From positions 1 through 13,720 of the forward strand of contig NZ_JALKBF010000005.1 of assembly GCF_023016085.1 (NCBI RefSeq): 13,720 nucleotides of DNA, given 5' to 3'. The translations under genes were made by a program, and so were the position numbers. The DNA comes from Aliiroseovarius sp. F47248L (GTDB lineage: Bacteria > Pseudomonadota > Alphaproteobacteria > Rhodobacterales > Rhodobacteraceae). The notes beneath the pieces were generated by a model. It did no database searches. It saw nothing but the letters and a program-made list of their open reading frames with translations, and was not told where the DNA came from. Positions 1 through 13,318 of the stretch are shown here, piece by piece. The stretch's first letter is position 1. Each line of letters starts with the position of its first letter.

Positions 1-53
1 CATGGGGTATCGAGGCCGGCATCTTCGACTTCAGCTTTCAAAGCGTGGTTCAT
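1..53 (-). CDS. possible 5' end of a divergent gene, unidentified
   Basis: On the minus strand an ATG at 53-51 opens a frame that stays open for 17 codons to the window edge (MNHALKAEVEDAGLDTP). A purine-rich GGGACGAG lies immediately before it, a poor and very close ribosome binding site. A competing reading is a plus-strand gene tail at 3-71 ending at TGA (…GIFDFSFQSVVHLVPYP), which has slightly more GC at third codon positions. No terminator-like hairpin follows 71, which mildly favours a divergent start. I recognise neither peptide and assign no function. The AT-rich DNA after about 75 is non-coding in either case. Confidence 0.2.
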   Translation of the reverse strand, partial: MNHALKAEVEDAGLDTP

Positions 54-201
54 CTCGTCCCGTATCCATGACCTGTCCTAACGAGAAACTGACCAAGTTT
101 GCAGATCAAGTCAATAAATAAATAAGAGTGAATTAATAATTGACCGATGCAAATAAACTGGTCATTAGAGGTTAAGATGATTGTGAAACCAGGATGACGA
201 T

Positions 202-222
202 TCGGCGCTGCGATGACGCCGA
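202..222 (+). promoter_or_regulatory. leader hairpin just upstream of the glgC ribosome binding site
   Basis: TCGGCG (202-207) pairs with CGCCGA (217-222) around a 9-nt loop, a 6-bp GC-rich stem. The stem ends two bases before the AGGGGAGG ribosome binding site. The loop contains an ATG (213-215) in frame with glgC. The pairing is seen directly; any effect on translation, for instance hiding the upstream ATG or modulating ribosome access, is inference. A 6-bp stem can occur by chance. Confidence 0.35.
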
Positions 223-223
223 T

Positions 224-231
224 AGGGGAGG
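224..231 (+). promoter_or_regulatory. ribosome binding site deciding the glgC start
   Basis: AGGGGAGG ends 8 nt before the ATG at 240. It selects that codon over the in-frame ATG at 213, which has no comparable purine-rich sequence before it and sits inside a predicted hairpin loop. Confidence 0.7.
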
Positions 232-239
232 TACTCGAA

Positions 240-1499
240 ATGAGCGTTTCAACTCATAGACTTACACGCGAGACAATGGCATTCGTACTGGCCGGAGGGC
301 GGGGCAGCCGCCTGAAGGAGCTGACCGATATCAGGGCCAAGCCTGCGGTATATTTCGGAGGGAAGACGCGGATCATCGATTTTGCGCTGTCGAACGCGGT
401 GAATTCCGGCATCCGTCGCATTGGTGTGGCGACGCAGTACAAGGCGCACAGCCTTATCCGTCACCTGCAGCGCGGCTGGAGCTTTTTTCGGGCGGAACGC
501 AACGAGTCTCTTGATATCCTGCCTGCATCGCAGCGTGTCAACGAACGTAACTGGTATCTTGGCACGGCGGATGCTGTCACTCAGAACATCGACATAATCG
601 AAGGCTACGCCCCAAAATACATCCTTATTCTGGCAGGCGATCACATCTATAAACAGGATTATTCGGTGCTGTTGGAACAGCATGTGGAGACCGGGGCGGA
701 CGTGACTGTCGGCTGCATCGAAGTACCACGAGAAGAAGCCAGCGCGTTCGGTGTGATGGCGGTCGACGAGAGTGACCGTATTCTTGAGTTTGTTGAAAAA
801 CCCGCTGATCCGCCATCAATGCCGGGTGACGAAACCCAGTCCTTGGCCAGCATGGGGATCTATGTCTTCAAGACCGAGTTCCTGATCAAACTGCTGCGTG
901 AAGACGCTCAGTCCGAGACGTCCGAGCATGATTTCGGCAAAGATATTATCCCTGCCTTGGTTGCGGCGGGAAATGCCTATGCCCATCCGTTCAGCCGTTC
1001 CTGTGTGACCAGTTCGCATGAGCAAAAGCCCTATTGGCGAGACGTCGGCACCATCGATGCCTATTGGCAGGCCAGTATCGACCTGACCGATTTCGAGCCA
1101 GAGTTGGACCTGTATGACCATAGCTGGCCGATCTGGACCTATTCCGAGCTGACGCCTCCTGCAAAATTCATACATAACGAGGAAGACCGGCGCGGCATGG
1201 CCGTCTCTTCGATGGTTGCGGGCGGGTGCATCATATCGGGTGCGCAGTTGAACCAGTGCCTGTTGCACAGTGGAGTCCATGCAAACTCGTATTCTGAACT
1301 CAATGGTGTTGTCGCGTTGCCAGATGTTCGTATAGGACGCAAAGCACGGTTGAAGAACGTCATCATTGATCGGTCTGTGCGTATTCCCGCGGGGCTTGTT
1401 GTGGGCGAAAACGCAGAAGAGGACTCCAAGCGGTTTCGCCGCTCTGAGAATGGGATATGCCTTATCACACAAGCGATGATCGACAAGTTGGAGCAATGA
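240..1499 (+). CDS. glgC: glucose-1-phosphate adenylyltransferase (ADP-glucose pyrophosphorylase)
   Basis: Cytosolic enzyme making ADP-glucose and pyrophosphate from ATP and glucose-1-P, the committed step of bacterial glycogen synthesis. The 419-residue product has the nucleotidyltransferase signature [10 protein letters not shown] (residues 16-25), KPAVYFGGK, the WYLGTADAV segment (105-113), [10 protein letters not shown] with the catalytic Asp at 134 (E. coli D142), and the sugar-phosphate-binding EKP at 186-188 (E. coli K195). The C-terminal third has the left-handed beta-helix style and ends in the family-typical [12 protein letters not shown]. The ATG at 240 is chosen for its strong ribosome binding site; starting at 213 would add nine residues. 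Length and alphaproteobacterial context fit the class activated by fructose-6-P and pyruvate, but effector specificity is inferred from relatives. First gene of the operon; its TGA overlaps the glgA ATG (ATGA). Confidence 0.97.
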   Translation: MSVSTHRLTRETMAFVLAGGRGSRLKELTDIRAKPAVYFGGKTRIIDFALSNAVNSGIRRIGVATQYKAHSLIRHLQRGWSFFRAERNESLDILPASQRVNERNWYLGTADAVTQNIDIIEGYAPKYILILAGDHIYKQDYSVLLEQHVETGADVTVGCIEVPREEASAFGVMAVDESDRILEFVEKPADPPSMPGDETQSLASMGIYVFKTEFLIKLLREDAQSETSEHDFGKDIIPALVAAGNAYAHPFSRSCVTSSHEQKPYWRDVGTIDAYWQASIDLTDFEPELDLYDHSWPIWTYSELTPPAKFIHNEEDRRGMAVSSMVAGGCIISGAQLNQCLLHSGVHANSYSELNGVVALPDVRIGRKARLKNVIIDRSVRIPAGLVVGENAEEDSKRFRRSENGICLITQAMIDKLEQ

Positions 1500-2941
1500 C
1501 CCTCAACCTACTCTCAGTTGCGTCTGAATGCGCGCCCTTCGTCAAGACGGGGGGATTGGCAGATGTCGTCGGCGCGCTTGGCCGTGTAATGGGGGCGCAT
1601 GATGTTGAATGTCGTGTCCTTCTGCCGCTTTACCGCCAGATTGCGCATCTGGCGACCGGGGCAACGGAAATCCTGAATGTCGGTTCACATTTTGGCGGAT
1701 CGGTGCGCGTCTTGGAAAAGCGTGAAAGCGGCGTTGACCTTTTGCTGATCGACGCGCCGCATCTTTACGACCGTCCGGGCCAGATTTATCTGAACGAAAG
1801 TGGTGTGGATTGGGCGGACAATCATCTGCGCTTTGGATTGCTTGGCTGGTTGGGTGCGGAAATCGGACGCACCGGTATCGCGGGCTGGAAGCCCGATGTG
1901 ATCCACGCACACGATTGGCAGGCTGGATTGACTCCGGTCTATTTGCGTCAAGCTGCTGGCGCGGCGCCGCCGTGTGTCCTGACCATTCACAACATCGCTT
2001 TTCAGGGCAATTTCCCGGCAACGACTATGGGCACATTGGGTCTTGATCCCAAAGGCTTCACACAGGACGGGTTTGAGTATTTCGGCCAGATCAGCTTTCT
2101 TAAAGGTGGCTTGATGCAGGCCGACCAGATTACCACGGTCAGCCCGACCTATGCACGAGAACTGATGACGCCGGAGTTTGGAATGGGGCTTGAGGGCGTT
2201 TTGATGGCGCGCAAGGCGGACCTTTCCGGCATCCTCAACGGTATCGACATGGTCGCCTGGGACCCCGCGACCGACCCGGCACTGGTTCAGAATTACACAA
2301 GCCGCACGCTGGCGAAAAAGAGTGTGAACAAACAAGCAGTGTTGGAACATTTCGGTCTTGACCCGGACACCACCGCGCCGCTCTTTTCGGTGATCAGCCG
2401 CTTGTCAGAGCAAAAAGGGCTGGATCTCGCATTGCAAGCGTTGCCAACAATCCTTGAAAGAGGCGCGCGGTTCGTGCTGCTGGGGTCGGGGACGCCAGAG
2501 CTGGAACAGGGTTTTCGTGAACTCGCCGCCCGCTATCCCAACAGTGTCGGTGTCGAAATCGGGTTCAACGAAGATCTGGCTCATCAGATGCAGGCGGGTG
2601 CGGATGCCACGCTGGTTCCGTCCCGGTTCGAGCCTTGCGGCCTGACCCAACTTTGCGCAATGCGTTATGGGACCTTGCCGATCGTCTCGGTCACCGGCGG
2701 TCTGGCCGATACGGTCATTGACGCCAATGAGGCTGCACTGGCTGCGGGCTGTGCCACAGGCCTGCAATTCGCGCCAACGACGGGCGAGAAACTGGGCGAT
2801 GCACTCGACCGCGCTATGGCGATCTATTCCGACACAAAGGCGTGGCAGAAAATCCAACGCAACGGGATGAAACATCCTGTGGGCTGGGATGTCTCTGCGC
2901 AGCGGATGGCGGATATATATTGTAACTTGGCAGGGGCCTAA
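1496..2941 (+). CDS. glgA: glycogen synthase (ADP-glucose-dependent, GT5)
   Basis: Transfers glucose from ADP-glucose to the non-reducing end of an alpha-1,4-glucan. The 481-residue protein matches the usual bacterial GlgA length. The N-terminal GT5 domain carries [17 protein letters not shown] with the ADP-glucose-binding Lys17 and [12 protein letters not shown]. The C-terminal GT-B lobe carries [10 protein letters not shown] with Arg302 and Lys307 (equivalent to E. coli R300 and K305) and [11 protein letters not shown] with the catalytic-region Glu379 (E. coli E377). The start at 1496 is chosen because it gives the canonical [16 protein letters not shown]-terminus and an ATGA overlap with glgC. 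GGAG at 1490-1493 lies only 2 nt from the ATG, so initiation probably relies on coupling to glgC translation. An upstream in-frame start at 1457 would add 13 residues with no family support. Confidence 0.97.
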   Translation: MTLNLLSVASECAPFVKTGGLADVVGALGRVMGAHDVECRVLLPLYRQIAHLATGATEILNVGSHFGGSVRVLEKRESGVDLLLIDAPHLYDRPGQIYLNESGVDWADNHLRFGLLGWLGAEIGRTGIAGWKPDVIHAHDWQAGLTPVYLRQAAGAAPPCVLTIHNIAFQGNFPATTMGTLGLDPKGFTQDGFEYFGQISFLKGGLMQADQITTVSPTYARELMTPEFGMGLEGVLMARKADLSGILNGIDMVAWDPATDPALVQNYTSRTLAKKSVNKQAVLEHFGLDPDTTAPLFSVISRLSEQKGLDLALQALPTILERGARFVLLGSGTPELEQGFRELAARYPNSVGVEIGFNEDLAHQMQAGADATLVPSRFEPCGLTQLCAMRYGTLPIVSVTGGLADTVIDANEAALAAGCATGLQFAPTTGEKLGDALDRAMAIYSDTKAWQKIQRNGMKHPVGWDVSAQRMADIYCNLAGA

Positions 2942-2947
2942 GAGCAG

Positions 2948-5043
2948 ATGCATGAAGCCGCACCCATCCTTAGCATCGTTGCCGGAGATCACACCCGTCT
3001 GGGTGCGATCTTTGACGGCCAAGGCGTCAACTTCGCGGTCTTTTCCGAGAACGCGACAAAGATCGAGCTGTGCCTGTTCAGCCCTGACGGACAGCGCGAA
3101 ACCGCGCGCGTGGCATTGCCGGACCGCACAGGGCCCGTCTGGCATGGCTATGTTCCGGGTCTGAAATCCGGCGCGCTTTATGGATATCGGGCGCACGGGC
3201 CCTATGAACCGGACCGGGGCCACCGTTTCAATCCGATGAAGCTGCTTGCCGATCCCTATGCCCGCGCGTTTCACGGCGAATGGCACGCGGCCAAGGAAAC
3301 ACTGGGCTATGACCTCGCGGTGCCTGAACGCGACGCTGGACCAAGCCAGATTGACAGCGCCCAATTCGTTCCCAAATCCATCGTGCCAGAACCCGAAACA
3401 CCGTGGAGCGGCACGCCGGCCCCGCGCAGATCGTGGTCGGAAACCGTCATTTACGAGGCCCATGTCAAAGGTCTGACCCAACTTCATCCCGATGTGCCGG
3501 AAAACCTGCGCGGCACCTACGAGGCGCTTGGGTGTGATGCCATCATCGCGCATCTCAAAAAGCTCGGCGTGACCGCGCTGGAACTGCTGCCGGTGCACGC
3601 GTTTCTTGATGATGGCTTTCTGGTTGAGCGCGGGCTGACGAACTATTGGGGCTACAACAGCCTTGGTTTCTTTGCCCTTGAGCCCCGCTATCTCGGGCCG
3701 AACGGCGTCGATGGGTTCCGTCACGCCGTCGACCGGCTTCATGCAGCGGGTATCGAGGTTATTCTGGACGTCGTCTTCAACCACACTGCCGAAGGCGATC
3801 ATCGCGGCCCGACCCTGTCTTTTCGCGGGTTGGACAACGCGGCCTACTATACCCTTCAGGCCAGCCATTCCCGTTACTATGTGAACGATACCGGCTGCGG
3901 AAACACCGTGGCGGTCCACCATCCCTTTGTGCTGCGGATGGTTCTGGATTCCTTGCGATATTGGGTGACGGTCATGGGGATCGACGGGTTTCGGTTCGAT
4001 CTTGCCACGACACTGGGGCGCGAACCGCATGGCTTTGATTTGCATGGTGGTTTCTTTGACGCGGTCCGGCAGGACCCGGTCCTAAGCCGGTGCAAAATGA
4101 TTGCAGAGCCATGGGATATCGGGCCCGGAGGCTACCAGCTTGGCGGCTTTCCTGCCGATTGGGGCGAATGGAACGACAGGTTCCGCGACACCACACGCAA
4201 ATTCTGGCGTGGCGACGCGCATGCGGCGCGGGAACTGGCGGGCAATTTGCTGGGCACGGCATCAATATTCGATCACTCCGGGCGCAAACCTTACAGTTCG
4301 ATCAATTTCGTTGCCGCCCATGACGGTTTCACGCTGGCCGATGTGACCCGCTATCGCGAGAAACACAATGAAGCCAACGGCGAAAGCAACGCCGATGGCC
4401 ATGGGCACAACCTGTCTGACAATTGCGGTGTCGAGGGCGACACGCGGGACACCGCGATCCTTGCCCGCCGGGCACAGCGGGCGCGCAATCTTTTGGCGAC
4501 GGTCTTCCTGTCCCAAGGAACCCCCATGCTTCTGGCCGGGGACGAATTGGGGCGCACGCAGCGTGGTAACAACAACACCTATTGCCAGGACAACGAAACC
4601 AGTTGGATCAACTGGGCAGATGCTGACAGCGGTCTTCTGGACTTCGCCAAGCGTTTGATTGCGTTGCGCCGGGACAACCCGGTTTTGCGACAGGGCCACT
4701 ATCTGCACGGGCGGTTGCGTCAAGATGAGCTGCCGGATGTTGAGTGGTTCAGTTTGAAGGGTGGCGCGTTGAACTGGCGCGATTCCTCGCTTGATGGGTT
4801 TTGCCTTTTGATCCGAGGCGGCGTGGAAAGCGCGCTGTCACAATCAGGCACGGTCGCGATCGTGGTGAATGGCGGGGAAAGCGACAAATGTGTGACGCTG
4901 CCTGACCCGACTGCAGATCAGCAATGGAAGCGCGTGCTGGACACCGCGGCCCCAACGGCGCCTGCTGCAATCGTCACCGAACGCAACAGGCAGCCGATTG
5001 CAACCCATTCGCTGGTGGTTTTCGTCGGCGCGCAGGTCACAGC

Positions 5044-5047
<4 letters not shown>
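2948..5047 (+). CDS. glgX: glycogen debranching enzyme (GH13, isoamylase-like)
   Basis: Hydrolyses alpha-1,6 branches of phosphorylase-limit glycogen, releasing short maltodextrins. The 699-residue product has an N-terminal CBM48-like beta domain (about residues 15-110, with GVNFAVFSENATKIELCLF) followed by a GH13 barrel. All four GH13 regions are visible: DVVFNHT, GFRFDLATTLGR with the nucleophile Asp351, MIAEPWDIGPGGYQLGGFP with the acid/base Glu387, and AAHDGFTLADV with His458-Asp459. The C-terminal part forms the usual beta domain. It starts 6 bp after the glgA stop with only a weak purine stretch (AGAG) before it. It is followed by malQ through an ATGA overlap; that pairing makes sense because MalQ consumes the oligosaccharides GlgX releases. 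The specific isoamylase-like activity (GlgX rather than TreX) is inferred from context and overall similarity. Confidence 0.95.
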
Positions 5048-8669
<3,622 letters not shown>

Positions 8670-8673
<4 letters not shown>

Positions 8674-11096
8674 CCGTGACTGGAAAAACCATGAAAGACT
8701 TCAAAGCTACAGGCGCGCTTGCTAGCGCAATCGACTTTCACCTTGCCCATAGCGTGGGCAAGACGCCGGAAAGTGCATCCATCACCGATTGGCGTCTGGC
8801 CCTGTCCCGAGCCGTCCGTGACAAGCTGATCACGCCATGGTTCGATGCAACGCATCAGACCTACGCAAAGGACCGCAAGCGGGTTTACTACCTCTCGATG
8901 GAATTCCTGTTGGGCCGCATCCTTGAAGACGCGGTGAACAACCTTGGCCTTGAGGACGAAGCGAAAGAGGCGCTTGCGGCTTACGATGTGGATTTTGCCG
9001 ATGTGGTGGGGGACGAGCCCGATGCCGCGTTGGGTAATGGCGGGCTGGGTCGGCTTGCTGCTTGTTTTCTTGACAGCCTGTCCTGCCTTGGTATCCCGGC
9101 GCACGGCTATGGCATTCGCTATGCGCATGGTCTGTTCCGGCAATCCTTCGAAGATGGCCGCCAGATGGAAATGGCCGAGGATTGGCTGCGCCACCAGCAC
9201 AACTGGGAATTTGAACGGTCGGAATGCCTCTATGATATCGGGTTTGGAGGTCAGGTCACTGAGAAGGGTAAAAGTGCTGTCTGGACGCCGTCCGATACCG
9301 TGATGGCACAAGCCTATGACACGCCGGTTCCTGGGTGGCGCGCAAGCTGGACCAACACGCTGCGCCTGTGGTCCGCGAAGCCCAAGCAAATCTTTGATCT
9401 GGACCCGTTCAACCGTGGTGAATACATGCAGGCCGCAGCCCCCGAGGTTTTGGCCGAAACGATCTCTCGTGTCCTGTATCCCGACGACAGCACCGAGATC
9501 GGCAAAGAGCTGCGCCTGAAGCAGGAGTTCTTCTTTACCTCAGCCTCTCTGCAAGACCTGATGCGGCGCTTCTTGGCGCATAACGGCGATCTGACGGCCT
9601 TGCCGTCAAAGGTCGCGATCCAGATGAACGATACCCACCCGGCGATTGCGGGGCCTGAACTGATCCGGCAGTTGATGGACATTCACGGACAGGACTTCGA
9701 CGCGGCGTTCGACATCGCTCAGGGTACGCTGCATTACACCAACCACACGCTTTTGCCCGAAGCGCTTGAGGCGTGGGAGGTGTCCTTGATGGGCACGATT
9801 CTGCCCCGTCACATGCAACTGATCGAACGCATCGACGACCGATTGGCGCGCGATGTGAAAGCGTCCAAAACAGGCGTCAACGCGCATATCGTTGAACACG
9901 ACAAGGTCAACATGGGCACGCTTGCCTTCACTTGCGCACGCAAGGTCAACGGCGTGTCAGCGCTGCACACAGACCTGATGAAGCAGACTGTTTTTAGCGA
10001 TCTGCACGCCGTCTATCCCGACCGTATCCTGAACCAGACCAACGGTGTGACCCCGCGCCGCTGGGTGCATGGCTGCAACCCCGGCCTGCGCCATCTGTTG
10101 AATGAGACCATCGGCACCGAATGGGTGCTCGATTTGGAGCAGTTGAAGCAACTTGCGCCACTGGTCGATGACCCGGATTTTCGCCAGCGGTTCATGGCGG
10201 TAAAGCAGGAAAACAAGCAGCGGTTGGTGGATTGGGTTTCTGACAATTTGGGGGTCGAAATCTCGCCCGACGCCATGTTCGACATCCAGATCAAGCGCAT
10301 TCACGAATACAAGCGCCAGCTGATGAACGCGCTGGAAACGGCGGCCCTTGCCAATGCGATCCGCCGCGATCCCGACGCCGCATGGACCCCACGCGTCAAG
10401 TTCTTCGGAGGCAAGGCGGCACCCGCTTACATCGACGCCAAGAATATCATTCGATTGATCAATGACATTGCCAACTCGATCAACAATGACCCGGTCATCG
10501 GCGATCGGCTCAAGGTGATCTATCCGCCCAACTACAACGTTTCCATGGCGGAAATCCTGATCCCCGCCGCGGATCTGTCCGAGCAGATTTCGACTGCTGG
10601 CAAGGAAGCCTCGGGCACCGGGAACATGAAGTTCGCGCTGAACGGCGCGGTGACCATAGGCACGTTGGACGGTGCGAATGTCGAAATCCGCGATTGTGTG
10701 GGAGACGACAATATCTACATCTTCGGCATGACCGCGGACGAGGTCGAGGGCGCGCGCGAAGGGTATGTCACGCAGAACTATATCGACCAAAGCCCGATCC
10801 TGAGTGAGGTGATTGATCAGATCCGCACTGGTTTCTACTCACCCGGTGATCCGACCCGCCACTGGCCCGTTCTCGAAAAGCTTTTGCGCGACGACTATTT
10901 CATGGTGGTCGCGGATTTCGACGCCTATTGGGACGCGCAGCGTAGGGTTGATGAAGGTTTCGCCGACAGCGATGGCTGGGCGCGGATGGCGGTCCTTAAC
11001 ACGGCGCATTCCGGCTGGTTCTCATCGGACCGCACCATTCAGGGCTATGCCGATGACATTTGGGGCGTGTCATCGCTTTTGGGGGACGACAAATGA
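8670..11096 (+). CDS. glgP: glycogen/maltodextrin phosphorylase (GT35)
   Basis: Pyridoxal-phosphate enzyme that releases glucose-1-P from non-reducing ends of alpha-1,4-glucan. The 808-residue length is normal for bacterial GlgP. Seen in order: RVYYLSMEFLLGR near residue 75, GNGGLGRLAACFLDS from residue 122, IQMNDTHPAIAGPEL, IHEYKRQLMN, and the PLP motif EASGTGNMKFALNG with the Schiff-base Lys654, followed by GTLDGANVEI. The start is uncertain. ATG 8670 has no clear ribosome binding site but lies in an ATGA overlap with the bridging mini-ORF. The in-frame ATG at 8691 has a weak GGA at 8682-8684 and would shorten the protein by seven residues. The 3' end overlaps glgB (ATGA). A maltodextrin phosphorylase (MalP) label cannot be excluded from sequence alone; the glg context favours GlgP. 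Confidence 0.95.
11081..11086 (+). promoter_or_regulatory. ribosome binding site of glgB inside glgP
   Basis: GGGGGA within the last codons of glgP lies 6 nt before the ATG at 11093. It supports that start over an in-frame TTG at 11060, which lies further inside glgP. Confidence 0.55.
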
Positions 11097-13303
11097 ACAC
11101 CGCGACCTACACACCGACCTTTGATACGAGCACAGCGGAAGAGTTGCTGACAGGCACGATGTCCGACCCATTTTCGATCCTTGGACCACATAAGAACGGC
11201 CGCCGTTGGAGCGTCACGGCGCTTTTGCCGGGCGCGCAGAGCGTCGATGTGTTGGACGGCAAGACAGGCAAGGTTGAGGCCACATTGGAGCGGCTGGACG
11301 GACGCGGACTGTTTTCCGGCTTTGTCCGCAAAGGTGTTGCGACCGGTGGCTACCGCTTGCGCGCCCGCAGCGGCGACACGGAGTGGGAACAAGACGACGC
11401 CTACCGCTTCGGCCCCGTTCTGGGCGAGCTGGACGAATACCTGATCGCAGAAGGCGCGCATTTGCAGCTTTGGGATCGCATGGGTGCGCATCCGATGACG
11501 CATGAAGGGGCCGTGGGTGTGCATTTTGCGGTCTGGGCCCCGGCAGCCAGCCGCGTTTCGGTGGTCGGAGAATTCAACCAGTGGGACGGTCGGCGCCACG
11601 TGATGCGCGCGCGCGGATCGACCGGTATTTGGGAAATCTTCATACCGGATCTGGGCGAAGGCACAGTTTATAAATATGAAATTCGCGACGGGGCAGGGAC
11701 CATTCAGCCGCTGAAAGCAGACCCCGTCGGGTTTGGTGCAGAACATCCGCCGGCCACAGCCTCGGTCGTGCGGGATCTTGGTGGCTACGGGTGGAGCGAC
11801 GATGAATGGATGACCACCCGGTCCAACCGCAATCGCCACGACAAACCGGTGTCTATCTACGAGGTGCATCTTGGCTCGTGGCGCCGCAAGGTTGAAGACG
11901 GCGACCGCCCGCTCAGCTATCTCGAATTCGCCTCGGAACTGGTCGATTATGTGCGCGACATGGGCTTTACGCATATCGAGCTTATGCCGATCTCGGAATT
12001 TCCCTTCGACGGCTCGTGGGGATACCAACCCATTGGGCTTTTCGCCCCAACAATTCGCTTCGGCACACCTGATGAGTTCCGTGCCTTCGTCAACGCCGCT
12101 CACCTCGCGGGCCTTGGCGTTTTGCTGGACTGGGTGCCGGGTCACTTCCCGACAGACGCGCATGGTCTGGGCAATTTCGACGGCACCGCGCTTTATGAAC
12201 ATGCAGACCCGCGCGAAGGGTTTCATCAGGATTGGAATACGCTGATCTACAACTACGGCCGCCGCGAGGTTCAGAACTTCCTTTGCGCCAACGCGCTTTA
12301 TTGGATCAAGGAATTCCATATCGACGGTCTGCGTGTCGATGCCGTGGCCTCCATGCTCTACCGCGATTATTCGCGCAAAGATGGCGAGTGGATTCCCAAC
12401 CAACAAGGCGGGCGCGAGAACCTTGAGGCGATCGCCTTCCTGCAACGCACGAACCAACTGGTCTATGACGCGGATGCGGGGGTGATGATGGCTGCCGAAG
12501 AAAGCACATCCTTCCCCGGTGTCAGCAAACCCGTCGATCAGGGCGGACTTGGCTTTGGGTTCAAGTGGAACATGGGCTGGATGAACGACACGCTGGATTA
12601 CATGGGCCGCGACCCGATCCACCGTTCGCATCACCATCACCAGATGACCTTTGGACTGACCTACGCGTTTTCAGAGAACTTCATCCTGCCGATCAGCCAT
12701 GACGAAGTCGTGCACGGCAAGGGCTCAATGCTGAGCAAGATGCCGGGCGAGGGTTTTGACAAGTTCGCCGGGTTACGCGCCTATTACGGCTTCATGTGGG
12801 GGCATCCGGGCAAGAAACTTCTGTTCATGGGACAGGAGTTTGCACAAGGTGAGGAATGGAACCACGAGCGGTCGCTTGACTGGCATCTGCTCGATCACGA
12901 CTGGCATCGCGGTGTGCAGGCTTGGGTCAAGGCGCTCAACACTTTCTATGGTGAGACGCCCACGCTCTATGCCACCGATAGTGACCCGTCGGGATTTTAC
13001 TGGCTGGAAGTCGATCAATCTGATCTGTCTGTCTATGCGTGGGTGCGCCAAGGTGAAGACGGGAAGGATCCGGTCATCGTGGTTTGCAACATGGCCCCGG
13101 CGCCGCGCGAAGGTTACCGTCTGGGCGTTCCCAATGCTGGACGATGGCAGGTTGCGCTCAACAGCGATGACACCACGTTTGGCGGTTCAGGACATGGGCC
13201 TGTATCGTGCGACAGCGAAGATATCGTATGGAGCGGGCAAACCCAGTCCATCAGTTTCGACCTGCCCGGCAACACGACTCTTTTCTTCCGCCTTGGCGAT
13301 TAG
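11093..13303 (+). CDS. glgB: 1,4-alpha-glucan branching enzyme (GH13)
   Basis: Cuts an alpha-1,4 chain and rejoins it as an alpha-1,6 branch, giving glycogen its solubility and many chain ends. The 736-residue product has the long GlgB layout: an N1 beta domain (about residues 15-110), a CBM48 domain (about 125-215, with GVHFAVWAPAASRVSVVGEF), the catalytic barrel and a C-terminal beta domain. GH13 regions are DWVPGHFPTD, LRVDAVASMLYRDYSR with nucleophile Asp416, MAAEESTSFPGV with acid/base Glu469, and PISHDEVVHGKGSM with His536-Asp537. The spacings 416-469-537 match those of E. coli GlgB (405-458-526). The start at 11093 overlaps the glgP stop (ATGA). It is the last gene of the operon, away from glgC/glgA but still in the same array. 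A terminator-like hairpin overlaps its stop codon. Confidence 0.97.
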   Translation: MNTATYTPTFDTSTAEELLTGTMSDPFSILGPHKNGRRWSVTALLPGAQSVDVLDGKTGKVEATLERLDGRGLFSGFVRKGVATGGYRLRARSGDTEWEQDDAYRFGPVLGELDEYLIAEGAHLQLWDRMGAHPMTHEGAVGVHFAVWAPAASRVSVVGEFNQWDGRRHVMRARGSTGIWEIFIPDLGEGTVYKYEIRDGAGTIQPLKADPVGFGAEHPPATASVVRDLGGYGWSDDEWMTTRSNRNRHDKPVSIYEVHLGSWRRKVEDGDRPLSYLEFASELVDYVRDMGFTHIELMPISEFPFDGSWGYQPIGLFAPTIRFGTPDEFRAFVNAAHLAGLGVLLDWVPGHFPTDAHGLGNFDGTALYEHADPREGFHQDWNTLIYNYGRREVQNFLCANALYWIKEFHIDGLRVDAVASMLYRDYSRKDGEWIPNQQGGRENLEAIAFLQRTNQLVYDADAGVMMAAEESTSFPGVSKPVDQGGLGFGFKWNMGWMNDTLDYMGRDPIHRSHHHHQMTFGLTYAFSENFILPISHDEVVHGKGSMLSKMPGEGFDKFAGLRAYYGFMWGHPGKKLLFMGQEFAQGEEWNHERSLDWHLLDHDWHRGVQAWVKALNTFYGETPTLYATDSDPSGFYWLEVDQSDLSVYAWVRQGEDGKDPVIVVCNMAPAPREGYRLGVPNAGRWQVALNSDDTTFGGSGHGPVSCDSEDIVWSGQTQSISFDLPGNTTLFFRLGD

Positions 13304-13318
13304 ATAGGCGTTCTTTTT
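13289..13318 (+). terminator. candidate rho-independent terminator overlapping the glgB stop
   Basis: CGCCT (13289-13293) pairs with AGGCG (13306-13310) around a 12-nt loop holding the TAG stop (13301-13303). TTCTTTTT (13311-13318) follows at once. The position and T-rich tract are right for the end of the operon, but the 5-bp stem is short and the loop large, so termination may be inefficient. The overlap with the stop codon means a terminating ribosome would cover the 5' arm. Confidence 0.4.

Larger units (their letters stand above)
72..239 (+). promoter_or_regulatory. promoter and leader region of the glycogen operon
   Basis: This stretch is distinctly more AT-rich than the flanking coding DNA, especially 110-170. 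It is the only sizeable gap upstream of the seven-gene cluster, so the main promoter should lie here. The best -35-like hexamer is TTGACC at 140-145, but the -10 position 17 bp downstream (CATTAG, 163-168) matches the consensus poorly, so the exact promoter is not established. On the minus strand, TTGACT (114-109) could serve a divergent promoter, also with a weak -10. TGACC occurs at 69-73, 90-94 and 141-145 and as GGTCA at 160-164; AAACTgaccaAGTTT (86-100) is a short inverted repeat. These look like regulator half-sites, but no regulator can be named. Confidence 0.45.

Noticed and set aside
2405..4045. A 546-codon open frame on the minus strand across glgA and glgX
   Set aside because: It is antisense to two genes with complete catalytic motifs, has a biased composition rich in Arg, Gly and His, and shows no recognisable domain. 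Long antisense frames are common in GC-rich coding DNA with strong third-position bias.
11045..12640. A 531-codon minus-strand open frame over glgB
   Set aside because: It is antisense to glgB and has no recognisable motif. It is a by-product of codon bias in the real gene.
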